Shown: positions 23,512 through 31,388 of the stretch, one piece after another
How the letters are laid out: every line of letters begins with the position of its first letter
How positions within the stretch are numbered: position 1 is the first letter of the stretch
DNA from: an uncultured Emergencia sp.
Lineage (GTDB): Bacteria; Bacillota; Clostridia; Peptostreptococcales; Anaerovoracaceae
Assembly (NCBI GenBank): GCA_937997955.1
Contig: CALLDR010000026.1
Location: 1-32,388, forward strand
DNA: 32,388 nucleotides
Direction of reading: 5' to 3'
Position numbers and translations under genes: made by a program
Notes under the pieces: model-generated
What the model was told of the DNA's origin: nothing
Database searches by the model: none
Seen by the model: the letters and a program-made list of their open reading frames with translations, nothing else

Positions 23512-24048
23512 CTATTTTAAATCGAACTGGGTGAAGAACGGGTGCAGCATGTTCCGGCGGAAATCCTGGTCTGACTGTGGAATTTCCAGCGCGTCTTTTT
23601 TCGCTTCGTCCGGTTCCAGCTGCTTTCTTGCGGCGACCAGATCTTCATCCTCGATCTGGGCCAGAATGGCCAGCAGGATCTGCGCCTGCCGCTTCATCTT
23701 CTGAATATTGAACTTGTGGGTGCGGACCGTGGCCGCGCTGATGCGAAGCTCTTCTCCAAGCTCCTTGTTGTCGGTGCCCTCATACATGCCTGTAAGGATA
23801 TCCTTCTGGGCTTCAGACAGGCCGTTGATCTGTTTGTCCAGCTGAATCAGCCCATGGAAGACGCCCCCGTGCTGATCAAAGATGTGTTCTGCCACAGCTC
23901 TCTGCGCAGTGACGCTCCTGCCCCGGGAAGGGTAGACGATGCCCTCCTCAAAGCTTTCTCCGCAGAAGATGCAGGTGAGCCTGCCGGTTTCCTTCGCGCG
24001 GAAATAGCCGCAGGAAAGCTCGGCAAGTGTCAGTTCTTTAAATTCCAT
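23512..24048 (-). CDS. LuxR-type HTH regulator with N-terminal Cys/His domain
   Basis: About 178 residues. The N-terminal part has CIFC (CxxC) and, about 35 residues on, HIFDQH (Hx4H), spaced like a zinc-binding site. A LuxR/GerE-type helix-turn-helix (about 85-135) follows, with LSEAQKDILTGMYEGTDNKELGEELRISAATVRTHKFNIQKM. Similar clostridial regulators often carry a C-terminal DUF2087 domain; here the protein ends with a short charged tail, so that domain seems absent. No phosphoreceiver domain is present. The ATG at 24048 follows GGAGAGG; a TTG at 24078 is possible. It leads the operon with the M32 homologue and may regulate it or the nearby peptidase and transporters (inference). Confidence 0.72.
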   Translation of the reverse strand: MEFKELTLAELSCGYFRAKETGRLTCIFCGESFEEGIVYPSRGRSVTAQRAVAEHIFDQHGGVFHGLIQLDKQINGLSEAQKDILTGMYEGTDNKELGEELRISAATVRTHKFNIQKMKRQAQILLAILAQIEDEDLVAARKQLEPDEAKKDALEIPQSDQDFRRNMLHPFFTQFDLK

Positions 24049-24090
24049 AAAATCCTCTCCAAACGCTAAAATACTCAAAGAAACAATATT

Positions 24091-24119
24091 ACATTATCAT
24101 ATTTTATTTTCATTATCAA
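24091..24119 (-). promoter_or_regulatory. Promoter of the LuxR-type/M32 operon
   Basis: On the minus strand TTGATA (24119-24114), 17-bp AT-rich spacer and TAATGT (24096-24091). The predicted start site is about 35-40 bp before the start codon. The nested hairpin cluster lies directly upstream. Confidence 0.55.
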
Positions 24120-24132
24120 GTGATTTTCCTGT

Positions 24133-24250
24133 AAGAAAAGTGTGCATGACGGAGGCAAAGCCTCCTATGCACACATGTCGCCCGCGAGGGGCGACGCTTC
24201 GCAAGGTGCTTTTCTTGAAATTCCGGAAATATCGAAAAATCGATATTTCC
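24133..24250. repeat. Nested hairpin cluster (possible MITE-like repeat or structured RNA)
   Basis: Outer arms AAGAAAAG (24133-24140) and CTTTTCTT (24209-24216) enclose two hairpins. The first pairs GTGTGCAT (24140-24147) with ATGCACAC (24167-24174) and GGAGGC with GCCTCC inside. The second pairs GTCGCCC (24177-24183) with GGGCGAC (24189-24195). A third, separate hairpin follows: GGAAATATCGA (24225-24235) and TCGATATTTCC (24240-24250), 11 bp with a 4-nt loop. The set lies between the CocE-family terminator and the LuxR-type promoter and encodes nothing. Confidence 0.6.
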
Positions 24251-24257
24251 TGCATTA

Positions 24258-24294
24258 TTAAAAAAGAAGGCCCCGGTTCGGCAGCCTCCTTTCT
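24258..24294 (-). terminator. Terminator of the MFS-CocE operon
   Basis: On the minus strand a GC-rich imperfect stem (AGGCTGCCG...CCGGGGCCTTC) is followed by a TTTTTTAATAAT tail. It lies about 25 bp after the peptidase stop. Pairing is imperfect, but the T tail and position support it. Confidence 0.55.
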
Positions 24295-24317
24295 GCTGTA
24301 GAATTGTACATATACTT

Positions 24318-26291
24318 CTAACGAAGCAGCGGCACCTGCACCCGGATGCTGTCAAGGGGTATTTCGATCCTTGTCACTGTATCCGGACGCAGGGTCTGCT
24401 GCGCGTCGATTCCGTAGAGGATCAGAGCCAGCTTATGGCCCTTTTTCAGACTGTAGTCTGTAGGAACCATATCGAAGGAATAGGTCAGCCTTTGTCCCGG
24501 GATAATCTCTTCCTTGCTCCAAAGGGAGGAGCGGTTCTGCGCGTTGAGCCAGCCCCGGCTGATGACCTTGTAGCTGGACGGCTCGGTCTCTGTGCCGAAG
24601 ACGAAGGTGCCGTCATCGCCTGCAGGAACCTGCTCGGCGGTCAGACGGGTGTCCTCGCCCAGATCTGCCAGCATGGCGCTGAGGATCGCCGTCCCCTGGT
24701 CTATGACGGCGTCAAAGGTCACTTTGACGCTGCCTGCGATGCGCAGTTCGGCGCTGTCTTCGCCTTTGATGCGCAGCTCGGCGCTGTCTTCGCCTTTGAT
24801 GCTGCAGTCACTGCGGATGTCGCTCATGCCGCTCATGCCGCGATTGTCAGATCTGCGGGACCCGCAGCCGCCGCTGAAAGGCTCCCACAGGAACCTGCAG
24901 CGGTACGGGGCGTCTGCATCCTCCGCCAGCACCAGCTGATCCAGCCATTCTTTTTGATTGTCCCTGGCTTTGTCATAGGCAGTAGAGGACAGGTCGTCGA
25001 TGATGACTGCCGTGCCGGAACTGCGGGAAATCGGAAAGTCCTCCCGGGTCCAGCCTGCCGGGGGCCATGTATCGGAGGTCATCCAGCGGCTTTGGTCATG
25101 ATTGTTTTCTACCAGTACCTTCGGTTCTGTCTCCGCCCCGTTGTCGACGCCTTTTAAATAGTGGTCCAGCCAGCGTTCCAGCATAGGCAGGACGCCGGCG
25201 TCCTTCAGGGCGTATACGTAGACGTGTTCTCCCTGATGGAGCAGGAGCTTTCTTTCGACACCGTGCTTTTCCAGGGCCTGGAAAAGGGGAATGCACTGGT
25301 TGGTCTTTACGTTCCAGTCGTTCAGACCGTGGATGATAAATACAGATGCCTTGAAATTGCCGATCTGGTTCAGGTAGTTGCGCTGATCCCAGAACAGGTT
25401 GTAGTTGCCGGAATCCCGGTCTTCTCCCTGGACCAGCTTGTCCAGCTCCGCGGCGTAGGCCTCTTTGATCTTCTCGTAATCCTCGGGATCCTTGGCTCTG
25501 CTGAAGCAGTATTTCGCCAGGATATCCAGGTCGTCTCCCTGCCAGTCCAGAGCCGGAAGAGTCAGGCCGTTGCAGCGGTAGTAGTCGTACCAGTTGCTGA
25601 TGCCGGCCTCCGGGATAATGGTTTCCAGGCCTTCCACGCCGGTAGCGGCGACGCCGATGCACATGGTCCCCAGGTAGGATTTTGCCGACATGGCCACCTT
25701 GCCCGTGCACCAGTCCGCCTTGATCTCGATGTTGTCCGTTTTGTTGGTGAACGCCCGGCAGCGGCCGCAAAGCCAGTCTATGACCGATTTGAAAGCCATG
25801 ATCTCTTCGCGGGAGCCGGTCAGGGTGAATCCTTCAGAACCCCGCGTGCCCAGACCGCCGCAGAAGACGGAGGCATACCCTCTGTCGTTGAAGTAGCTGT
25901 AGACCGGGTTGATGCCTTCCAGCTCCACGTCCTCCTCCCATACAGATGTCTCCGCGTATCCGCGGGTTTCGCGCGGCTCCGCGGCCTGGTAAACCGGCTC
26001 CTGGGAGAAGTCGTACCGGATCTCCTCCTCGGTGATGTTCTGAGCCGGGTATACCTGTACTTCCCGGTTTACGTCGTGGGGGATATACCAGTCCTCGTTG
26101 CAGGACAGCATGTAAGGGTTGGCAACATAGATGGCGGGTACTTTTTCCCCGCGAAGGGTGGATGCGGGCCGCCTGATGTAGACGGCGATCAGGTCGTATT
26201 TGCCGTCGCCGTCGGTGTCAACAGGCGTCTCAACATAAACGCGCTCAAACAGCAGATTTTCTTTTTCGTCGTGTTTGTGTTCCATCGTCAT
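24318..26291 (-). CDS. S15/CocE family hydrolase, Xaa-Pro dipeptidyl-peptidase-like
   Basis: A 657-residue alpha/beta hydrolase of the CocE/PepX family. The nucleophile motif is GKVAMSAKSYLG (Ser about 205), close to the GKSYLG of PepX but with Ala for the first Gly. The acid is likely in IIHGLNDWNV and the base in LLLHQGEHVY. A C-terminal jelly-roll domain (about 420-657) is the usual PepX_C type. The protein would remove X-Pro dipeptides from proline-rich peptides, or act as an esterase; no signal peptide is seen. Residues about 498-517 are two identical decapeptides, IKGEDSAELR, from a 30-bp duplication. The ATG at 26291 is chosen; an ATG at 26285 and a GTG at 26297 are alternatives and the ribosome site is weak. 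It lies 79 bp downstream of the MFS gene. Confidence 0.82.
   Translation of the reverse strand: MTMEHKHDEKENLLFERVYVETPVDTDGDGKYDLIAVYIRRPASTLRGEKVPAIYVANPYMLSCNEDWYIPHDVNREVQVYPAQNITEEEIRYDFSQEPVYQAAEPRETRGYAETSVWEEDVELEGINPVYSYFNDRGYASVFCGGLGTRGSEGFTLTGSREEIMAFKSVIDWLCGRCRAFTNKTDNIEIKADWCTGKVAMSAKSYLGTMCIGVAATGVEGLETIIPEAGISNWYDYYRCNGLTLPALDWQGDDLDILAKYCFSRAKDPEDYEKIKEAYAAELDKLVQGEDRDSGNYNLFWDQRNYLNQIGNFKASVFIIHGLNDWNVKTNQCIPLFQALEKHGVERKLLLHQGEHVYVYALKDAGVLPMLERWLDHYLKGVDNGAETEPKVLVENNHDQSRWMTSDTWPPAGWTREDFPISRSSGTAVIIDDLSSTAYDKARDNQKEWLDQLVLAEDADAPYRCRFLWEPFSGGCGSRRSDNRGMSGMSDIRSDCSIKGEDSAELRIKGEDSAELRIAGSVKVTFDAVIDQGTAILSAMLADLGEDTRLTAEQVPAGDDGTFVFGTETEPSSYKVISRGWLNAQNRSSLWSKEEIIPGQRLTYSFDMVPTDYSLKKGHKLALILYGIDAQQTLRPDTVTRIEIPLDSIRVQVPLLR
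24741..24800 (-). repeat. 30-bp tandem duplication within the CocE-family gene
   Basis: 24741-24770 and 24771-24800 are 30-bp units differing at one base. They encode two identical decapeptides at the surface-exposed junction into the C-terminal domain. The frame is kept. Confidence 0.9.
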
Positions 26292-26370
26292 AGTCACTTA
26301 CTTTCTCATCGTTATTCTCGTAGATATTTTCGTTACTATTTTCCCTTTGATTTGCGCTGCGTCAGCCAGT

Positions 26371-27705
26371 TTATTCTGCGCCTTCGGTGTCTTCTGCCCT
26401 TTCGACAGCTTCGACAGCTGCAGCTGCTTCGGTGGTTTTTGGCGCCGCGGCTCTCTGCTTCTTCAGGAAATTGATCCATACCACGGTGATAACAGCGCCG
26501 ATCAGCAGCATGCCGATCATGAAGCCGAAGTACTGTCTGTAACCGCCGACGCCAGGGTTCTGGTCGATCATGATGCCGGCCATGACGGAAACGAAAATCT
26601 CAGGCAGGTAGCCGACGGTGGAGATGATGCCGGCGGCGGTGCCGGAGTACTGTTCAGGAATAGCGCCTTCCTCCATCATCGCCCAGGTCTGCGCGTAATT
26701 CACGCTGTAGAAGATGTATACGATCAGGAAGAGTACGGTGAAGGCGAGGATGCTTTTGGAGCTGGTCGGCAGCAGCAGGATGCCCGCGGTGCCGGCAGCC
26801 ATGATCAGGAAGGATACCAGAATGGTTCTGCCTGTTCCGATCTTGTCGCTCATGTATCCGCCGGCGACGCTGCTGATGGTACCCAGCCATCTCTTCAGCG
26901 CTGCCAGAGTTGCCGCGAAGGTAACAGTCGCTCCCAAAATGCCTGTAGCGTACGGCGTGAAGTAGTACAGGGAAAGGGTGAATACGTAGTTGCAGAAGGT
27001 TACAAAGCCGATGATCCACACGGCAGGAAGCTTCAGAACCTGTCCGATGCCCTTGAAGGAGATTCTCTCGCTGGCTTCCATCTTGCCGTCTTTGACAGTG
27101 AGGAACGCCAGGACGCCCATGAGGATGGTCAGCACAGAGTAGTAAATGATGACGTACTTCATGCCCTGCGCCTGGTCGTCGATCTGCCCGATGCCTACTC
27201 TGAACGCCACAACAGCGCCCATAGCCATCAGCGCGGCGCCGATACCTCTGCCGCCTTCAAAGAAACCGTAGGCTTTGCCCTGGTCTCCGGAGCCGGAAAG
27301 GATACGGACCGCCTTGACGCAGGCAGGCCAGAACGCGAACAGAGAGGAAACGCCCCAGAACGCGTACAGGCACAGCAGCGCGGTGTAGTTCAGCGGAAGC
27401 AGGTGGACGAATCCGCCCAGACCGGTTCCGATCAGAGATACGGTCAGGATCATTCTGGTGGAGAATCTGTCAGCAACGATGCCGCCGAACAGGTAGGAGA
27501 TCATACCGAATACGCCCAGCACGCTGCCGAACACGCCCATCTGAGTGTTGGTCAGATGATAGGTTTCCAGATATACGTCGTAGTAGTCGAATCTGAAGTA
27601 CGGCAGGCCGTAGATGATGGCGCCGCCAAAGGCTACGATCAGGATCGCCCAGAAGTTCTTGGACATCTTTTCGCCTAAGCCAATTTTTTGGAGTAGTTTT
27701 TGCAT
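26371..27705 (-). CDS. Major facilitator superfamily transporter
   Basis: A 444-residue protein with 12 hydrophobic segments. The first-half loop FGGIVADRFSTRMIL between helices 2 and 3 matches the MFS G-x-x-x-D-R/K motif. A charged central loop near residue 200 separates the halves. An Ala/Glu-rich cytoplasmic tail of about 25 residues closes it. The ATG at 27705 follows AAAGGA by 9 nt; a TTG at 27723 is less likely. It leads an operon with the S15/CocE peptidase, suggesting that a peptide or its breakdown product is the substrate, which the sequence cannot show. A repeated ATAAACAA motif lies in its promoter region. Confidence 0.82.
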   Translation of the reverse strand: MQKLLQKIGLGEKMSKNFWAILIVAFGGAIIYGLPYFRFDYYDVYLETYHLTNTQMGVFGSVLGVFGMISYLFGGIVADRFSTRMILTVSLIGTGLGGFVHLLPLNYTALLCLYAFWGVSSLFAFWPACVKAVRILSGSGDQGKAYGFFEGGRGIGAALMAMGAVVAFRVGIGQIDDQAQGMKYVIIYYSVLTILMGVLAFLTVKDGKMEASERISFKGIGQVLKLPAVWIIGFVTFCNYVFTLSLYYFTPYATGILGATVTFAATLAALKRWLGTISSVAGGYMSDKIGTGRTILVSFLIMAAGTAGILLLPTSSKSILAFTVLFLIVYIFYSVNYAQTWAMMEEGAIPEQYSGTAAGIISTVGYLPEIFVSVMAGIMIDQNPGVGGYRQYFGFMIGMLLIGAVITVVWINFLKKQRAAAPKTTEAAAAVEAVERAEDTEGAE

Positions 27706-27816
27706 AGTTCTTCGTCCTTTCAAATATTAATATAATTTTGATGATTTCATACTGGGGAACGCTGCGAAACCACATTTCCCGTCAGTATTTTCTCCATGCC
27801 TGCACCCCTTTTGATT

Positions 27817-27841
27817 ATAAACAAAAATTAAAATTGTTTAT
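27817..27841. promoter_or_regulatory. Inverted repeat ATAAACAA/TTGTTTAT, candidate operator
   Basis: Perfect 8-bp arms (27817-27824 and 27834-27841), 9-nt spacer. A related half-site AAACAATA is at 27850-27857, overlapping the -10. It lies just downstream of the predicted start site of the MFS operon, where a repressor would block transcription. Confidence 0.45.
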
Positions 27842-27851
27842 TTATAAGCAA

Positions 27852-27880
27852 ACAATACATCAAAACGTTTAAAATGTCAA
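27852..27880 (-). promoter_or_regulatory. Promoter of the MFS-CocE operon
   Basis: On the minus strand a perfect TTGACA (27880-27875), 17-bp spacer and TATTGT (27857-27852). The leader to the ATG at 27705 is about 140 nt. Confidence 0.6.
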
Positions 27881-27914
27881 GAGGATTTTGAAAAAGGAGA
27901 AAATTCATTTCCCG

Positions 27915-27952
27915 GCTGCCCCTGCAAATAATCGTGCAAGAGGGCAGCTTTT
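27915..27952 (+). terminator. Hairpin with T tail upstream of prmA
   Basis: GCTGCCC (27915-27921) pairs with GGGCAGC (27942-27948), with TGCA/TGCA pairing inside, then TTTT. It lies just upstream of the prmA promoter, where no plus-strand gene precedes it for 6 kb. It may be a remnant of an older operon terminator or insulate prmA from read-through. Confidence 0.5.
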
Positions 27953-27953
27953 G

Positions 27954-27962
27954 TGTTAAAAT
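27954..27962 (+). promoter_or_regulatory. Extended -10 promoter of prmA-rsmE
   Basis: TGTTAAAAT is an extended -10 with no good -35. The same nine bases form the sigma-gene -10 at 3185-3193. The start codon is 38 bp downstream. Confidence 0.5.
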
Positions 27963-27999
27963 AATACCGACAATCATGTAATTTTGGAGGAAAAGAGCT

Positions 28000-28965
<966 letters not shown>

Positions 28966-29015
28966 AGAGTTGTAGAGAGTCAGAGATCAATGTTAGATAA
29001 AGGAGAAATTGTATT

Positions 29016-29606
29016 TTGAGCAGAGGTAAGAGAAAATTTGACGCGGTGTTCATTCTGTTCTCCCTGTTTCTGGGACTGTTTATGGGGTGGGCTGCCAGAG
29101 ACCTGATCGGCGGCACTGTCATCGGCGTCATCATCGGCAACATCGGCATCTGGGTATTCGTGAGCGCGCTGCTTGCCGCCTATACGCCGGAGGCCTTTCA
29201 GGCGGCGCTTCACGTCTTCGTGTATTTTGTCGGCGTCATCGCTGGCTATTACGGCAACATCTTTTTGACCGGCGGCAGCCTGGCGGTGAAGAGCATAGTG
29301 TACTGGCTGGTCTTTGCCCTGATCGGAGCGGCGGTGGGCTTTATCGTGTGGAACAGCCGGGCCAGAGAGTGGCTGGGCGGCATCTGCGCGGCTGTGCCGA
29401 TTTCCCTGCTGGCAGCGGAGGCGTGGCCCATCTACAGGGTGTTTACCATTCCGCTGGCCTTTGACGTGGTCTGCGCCGTCATACTGTACATACTGCTGGC
29501 CCCGGGCAAGTACCAGAAGCTGATGGCCCTGCCTTTCATCATCATCTTCACCTTTGCCCTGGTTTACTTTGGCGTATTTTCACGGATCTTTGGAGGGTGG
29601 ATATGA
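29016..29606 (+). CDS. Small polytopic membrane protein (possibly DUF6518)
   Basis: 196 residues with about six hydrophobic segments and a basic start (SRGKRK), so the N-terminus is probably inside the cell. The start is TTG at 29016 with AAGGAG about 10 nt upstream. It begins 50 bp after prmA, and its stop overlaps the rsmE start in ATGA, so translation of rsmE is likely coupled. The pattern resembles DUF6518 membrane proteins, with low confidence. No function is known to me. Confidence 0.75.
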   Translation: MSRGKRKFDAVFILFSLFLGLFMGWAARDLIGGTVIGVIIGNIGIWVFVSALLAAYTPEAFQAALHVFVYFVGVIAGYYGNIFLTGGSLAVKSIVYWLVFALIGAAVGFIVWNSRAREWLGGICAAVPISLLAAEAWPIYRVFTIPLAFDVVCAVILYILLAPGKYQKLMALPFIIIFTFALVYFGVFSRIFGGWI

Positions 29607-30337
29607 GGCTGTTTACTTCGCCGGAAAATATCGGCGGCAAATACATCAAAATCACGGACCGCGGCGATATCCGCCATCTGTCAAAGGTGCTGCGGCTGCG
29701 GGAAGGGGACGTGATCGATGTCAGCGACTCTGTGCAGTGGGAGTATCAGGCAGAGATCGTTTCAGTGGACGAAGATGAGGTGCTGCTGGCCATCTGCGAC
29801 AAACAGGCATTTGCCCGGGAGCCGGAAATCAGCGTCACCCTGTATCAGGGGGTTCCGAAGGCCGGAAAGATAGAGACCATCATTCAAAAGTGCGTGGAGC
29901 TGGGAGTCTATGCTGTCGTCCCCGTGTTTATGGAGCGGACGGTGGTCGTGGAGAAGGGGAACTTCTCCAAAAAGCTGGAGCGGTGGCAGAAGGTGTCTGA
30001 CGAAGCGGTAAAGCAGTGCAGGCGGGGTATCATACCGGAGATCCGGCAGCAGCTGAAGTTCGATGAGATGCTACGACAGCTTGAGGGCTATGACCTGGTG
30101 CTGTTCCCCTATGAAAACGAGACCGGCAGGACGATCAAGGATTGTCTCCGCGGTCTGGAAACAAAGCCTCAGACTGTGGCCATCGTCATCGGCCCGGAGG
30201 GCGGCTTTGCGGACAGCGAGGCCGGCAAGCTGGACAGCGCCGGGGCCGAGCGGGTCAGCCTGGGAAAGACCATACTGAGGACAGAGACAGCCGGCATGGC
30301 GGCGCTGGCCATGACCATGTATGAACTGGAGCTGTAG
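29603..30337 (+). CDS. rsmE: 16S rRNA (uracil-1498-N3)-methyltransferase RsmE
   Basis: A 244-residue SPOUT methyltransferase acting on U1498 of 16S rRNA. The N-terminal PUA-like domain has HLSKVLRLREGD. The trefoil-knot SAM site has VIGPEGGF (about 195-202) and the late LGKTILRTETAGMAAL. The ATG at 29603 overlaps the previous stop and follows GGAGGG; an upstream in-frame GTG at 29597 is too close to that site. It usually lies near dnaJ/prmA in Bacillota. Downstream is the AT-rich decayed gene instead of the mtaB-type gene often found there. Confidence 0.95.
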   Translation: MRLFTSPENIGGKYIKITDRGDIRHLSKVLRLREGDVIDVSDSVQWEYQAEIVSVDEDEVLLAICDKQAFAREPEISVTLYQGVPKAGKIETIIQKCVELGVYAVVPVFMERTVVVEKGNFSKKLERWQKVSDEAVKQCRRGIIPEIRQQLKFDEMLRQLEGYDLVLFPYENETGRTIKDCLRGLETKPQTVAIVIGPEGGFADSEAGKLDSAGAERVSLGKTILRTETAGMAALAMTMYELEL

Positions 30338-30399
30338 GGAAGGCGCAGTTGATTTGATATAAGCATAGAAGGGTATTTGAACTTGAAAGGACTTGTTGT

Positions 30400-30531
30400 A
30401 TGAGTCTGAATGATAAGATAAAAAAACAAATTGGAATTATTGAGGGGCATTGGAAAATTTTTGCTGCGACATTATCTGCACTCGCACTAGTTGTGGATTG
30501 TATATTTAAGATGGGGCTTTTATCTATATGA
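30400..30531 (+). CDS. 43-residue ORF, N-terminal fragment of a decayed membrane protein
   Basis: ATG at 30400 follows GAAAGG with 8-nt spacing. The product has a charged start and one hydrophobic segment (about 20-42). Its TGA overlaps the next ATG (30528). Shifting frame by one base at the GGGG run (30513-30516) joins it smoothly to the next ORF as FKMG-AFIYMKGLYDFWG. That resembles the helix-loop order of intact membrane proteins, so a frameshift is more likely than two genes. It could still be a real small membrane protein with coupled translation. Confidence 0.45.
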   Translation: MSLNDKIKKQIGIIEGHWKIFAATLSALALVVDCIFKMGLLSI

Positions 30532-30881
30532 AAGGGCTCTATGATTTTTGGGGTGTTCCTTCTGAATATATTGAAGTAAACTATGACCATATCCTGTACA
30601 GTTTTTTTGGAAGCCTAGCTGTTTGTACGGTTATAATAGGCATAAGCAATATTTATTGCTATATTTTGTATAAATTTGTATACAATTGTATGATTAAAAA
30701 AATAGGACAATGTTTACTGGGAATGGTCACTATTCCTTTTCTAGTTGCAGGGCTTTTTTTCATATATTTGTTTTGCCAATTTTCGATTAAAGAAATACTA
30801 GAAAGTGTACAAGAACAGCTGTTAGAATTTGCCATATCTGTAATCCCGATTAGTATTGTTTTGATTAGATTGGATTCATAG
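30528..30881 (+). CDS. 117-residue ORF, middle fragment of a decayed membrane protein
   Basis: About three hydrophobic segments after a FWGVPSEYIEV stretch. It stops at TAG 30879-30881. Another one-base shift near 30870 continues the last helix as IGFIAFMWAF in the frame of the third ORF, where a TGA (30899-30901) interrupts before KDTKGKG. Visibly AT-rich with many ATA and TTA codons, unlike rsmE. Confidence 0.45.
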   Translation: MKGLYDFWGVPSEYIEVNYDHILYSFFGSLAVCTVIIGISNIYCYILYKFVYNCMIKKIGQCLLGMVTIPFLVAGLFFIYLFCQFSIKEILESVQEQLLEFAISVIPISIVLIRLDS

Positions 30882-30934
30882 CATTTATGTGGGCTTTCTG
30901 AAAAGATACAAAGGGTAAGGGTAGTAATAATGCA

Positions 30935-31288
30935 GTGGAAGAAAGTATTCCAGAATCAGATGAGTTAAAAAAGAAATGGAAGATTATTATCGTTACAGGG
31001 ATTATTCTAATAATTGTAGTGTGCGTAATAGCGGAAATGCAAATGATTTATAGGCAACAAAAGACAAGTGCAAATGAAGCGAAAGAACTTCATATAGCTA
31101 CGATTAAGGCCAATAATTATATAGTAGTAGGACATTATAATGATTTTTTAATTCTTGTTCCGTGTACGGAAGAGGGGCATGATTTAGTAATTGAAAATGG
31201 AAGATATATGTTCGGCAATCTAGAGGAAACTGAAATTAGAAAAAAAGCCATAAGTAAGAATGTGGAGGAGTATTTCTTGACGGAATAG
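30935..31288 (+). CDS. 117-residue ORF, C-terminal fragment of a decayed membrane protein
   Basis: The frame is open from 30902, and the only start is GTG 30935 with a weak ribosome site. It has a charged stretch, one hydrophobic helix (about 16-34) and a small soluble domain with NNYIVVGHYNDFLILVPC. It is probably the tail of the same ancestral protein as the two ORFs before it. As a separate gene it would be a single-pass membrane protein of unknown role. Confidence 0.45.
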   Translation: MEESIPESDELKKKWKIIIVTGIILIIVVCVIAEMQMIYRQQKTSANEAKELHIATIKANNYIVVGHYNDFLILVPCTEEGHDLVIENGRYMFGNLEETEIRKKAISKNVEEYFLTE

Positions 31289-31358
31289 CTTTTTTCAATA
31301 TATTAGCAAGTTTTTTCATAAAGGAAAATGAGAGGTGTCAATCATTTTCAGTTTCTAC

Positions 31359-31388
31359 AATCGCGGGAGCTAACAGGCTCCCGCGATT
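31359..31388. terminator. Bidirectional hairpin overlapping the DUF3842 gene end
   Basis: Perfect 12-bp arms (31359-31370 and 31377-31388) around a 6-nt loop. On plus it is followed by TT (TTTT run 31387-31390), terminating the rsmE-side transcripts. On minus the 3' arm lies past the stop. The first 19 bp of the DUF3842 gene's 3' end form part of the stem. Confidence 0.75.

Larger units (their letters stand above)
30400..31288 (+). pseudogene. Single decayed multi-spanning membrane protein gene
   Basis: The three ORFs above are in three different frames but join without loss of pattern through two one-base shifts (near 30515 and 30870) and one in-frame TGA (30899). The restored product would be about 295 residues: one helix, a GVPSEYIEV loop, several helices, a linker, one more helix and a small outside or inside domain. 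Two lesions at homopolymer-rich points could also be sequencing error. The DNA is clearly more AT-rich than both neighbours, suggesting acquisition by transfer. Confidence 0.55.

Noticed and set aside
25161..26474. 437-codon plus-strand ORF opposite the S15/CocE gene
   Set aside because: Antisense shadow: Val/Gly/Asp-rich with no domain pattern, while the minus strand has clear PepX-type motifs.
26275..27678. 467-codon plus-strand ORF opposite the MFS gene
   Set aside because: It mirrors the MFS gene, has no ribosome site, and its translation is low-complexity (His, Asp, Gly, Gln) as expected of an antisense shadow of a GC-rich membrane-protein gene.
30887..31288. TGA at 30899 read as selenocysteine
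   Set aside because: The ORF before the TGA is only four codons, no SECIS-like hairpin follows directly, and the frame needs further shifts upstream; decay is simpler.
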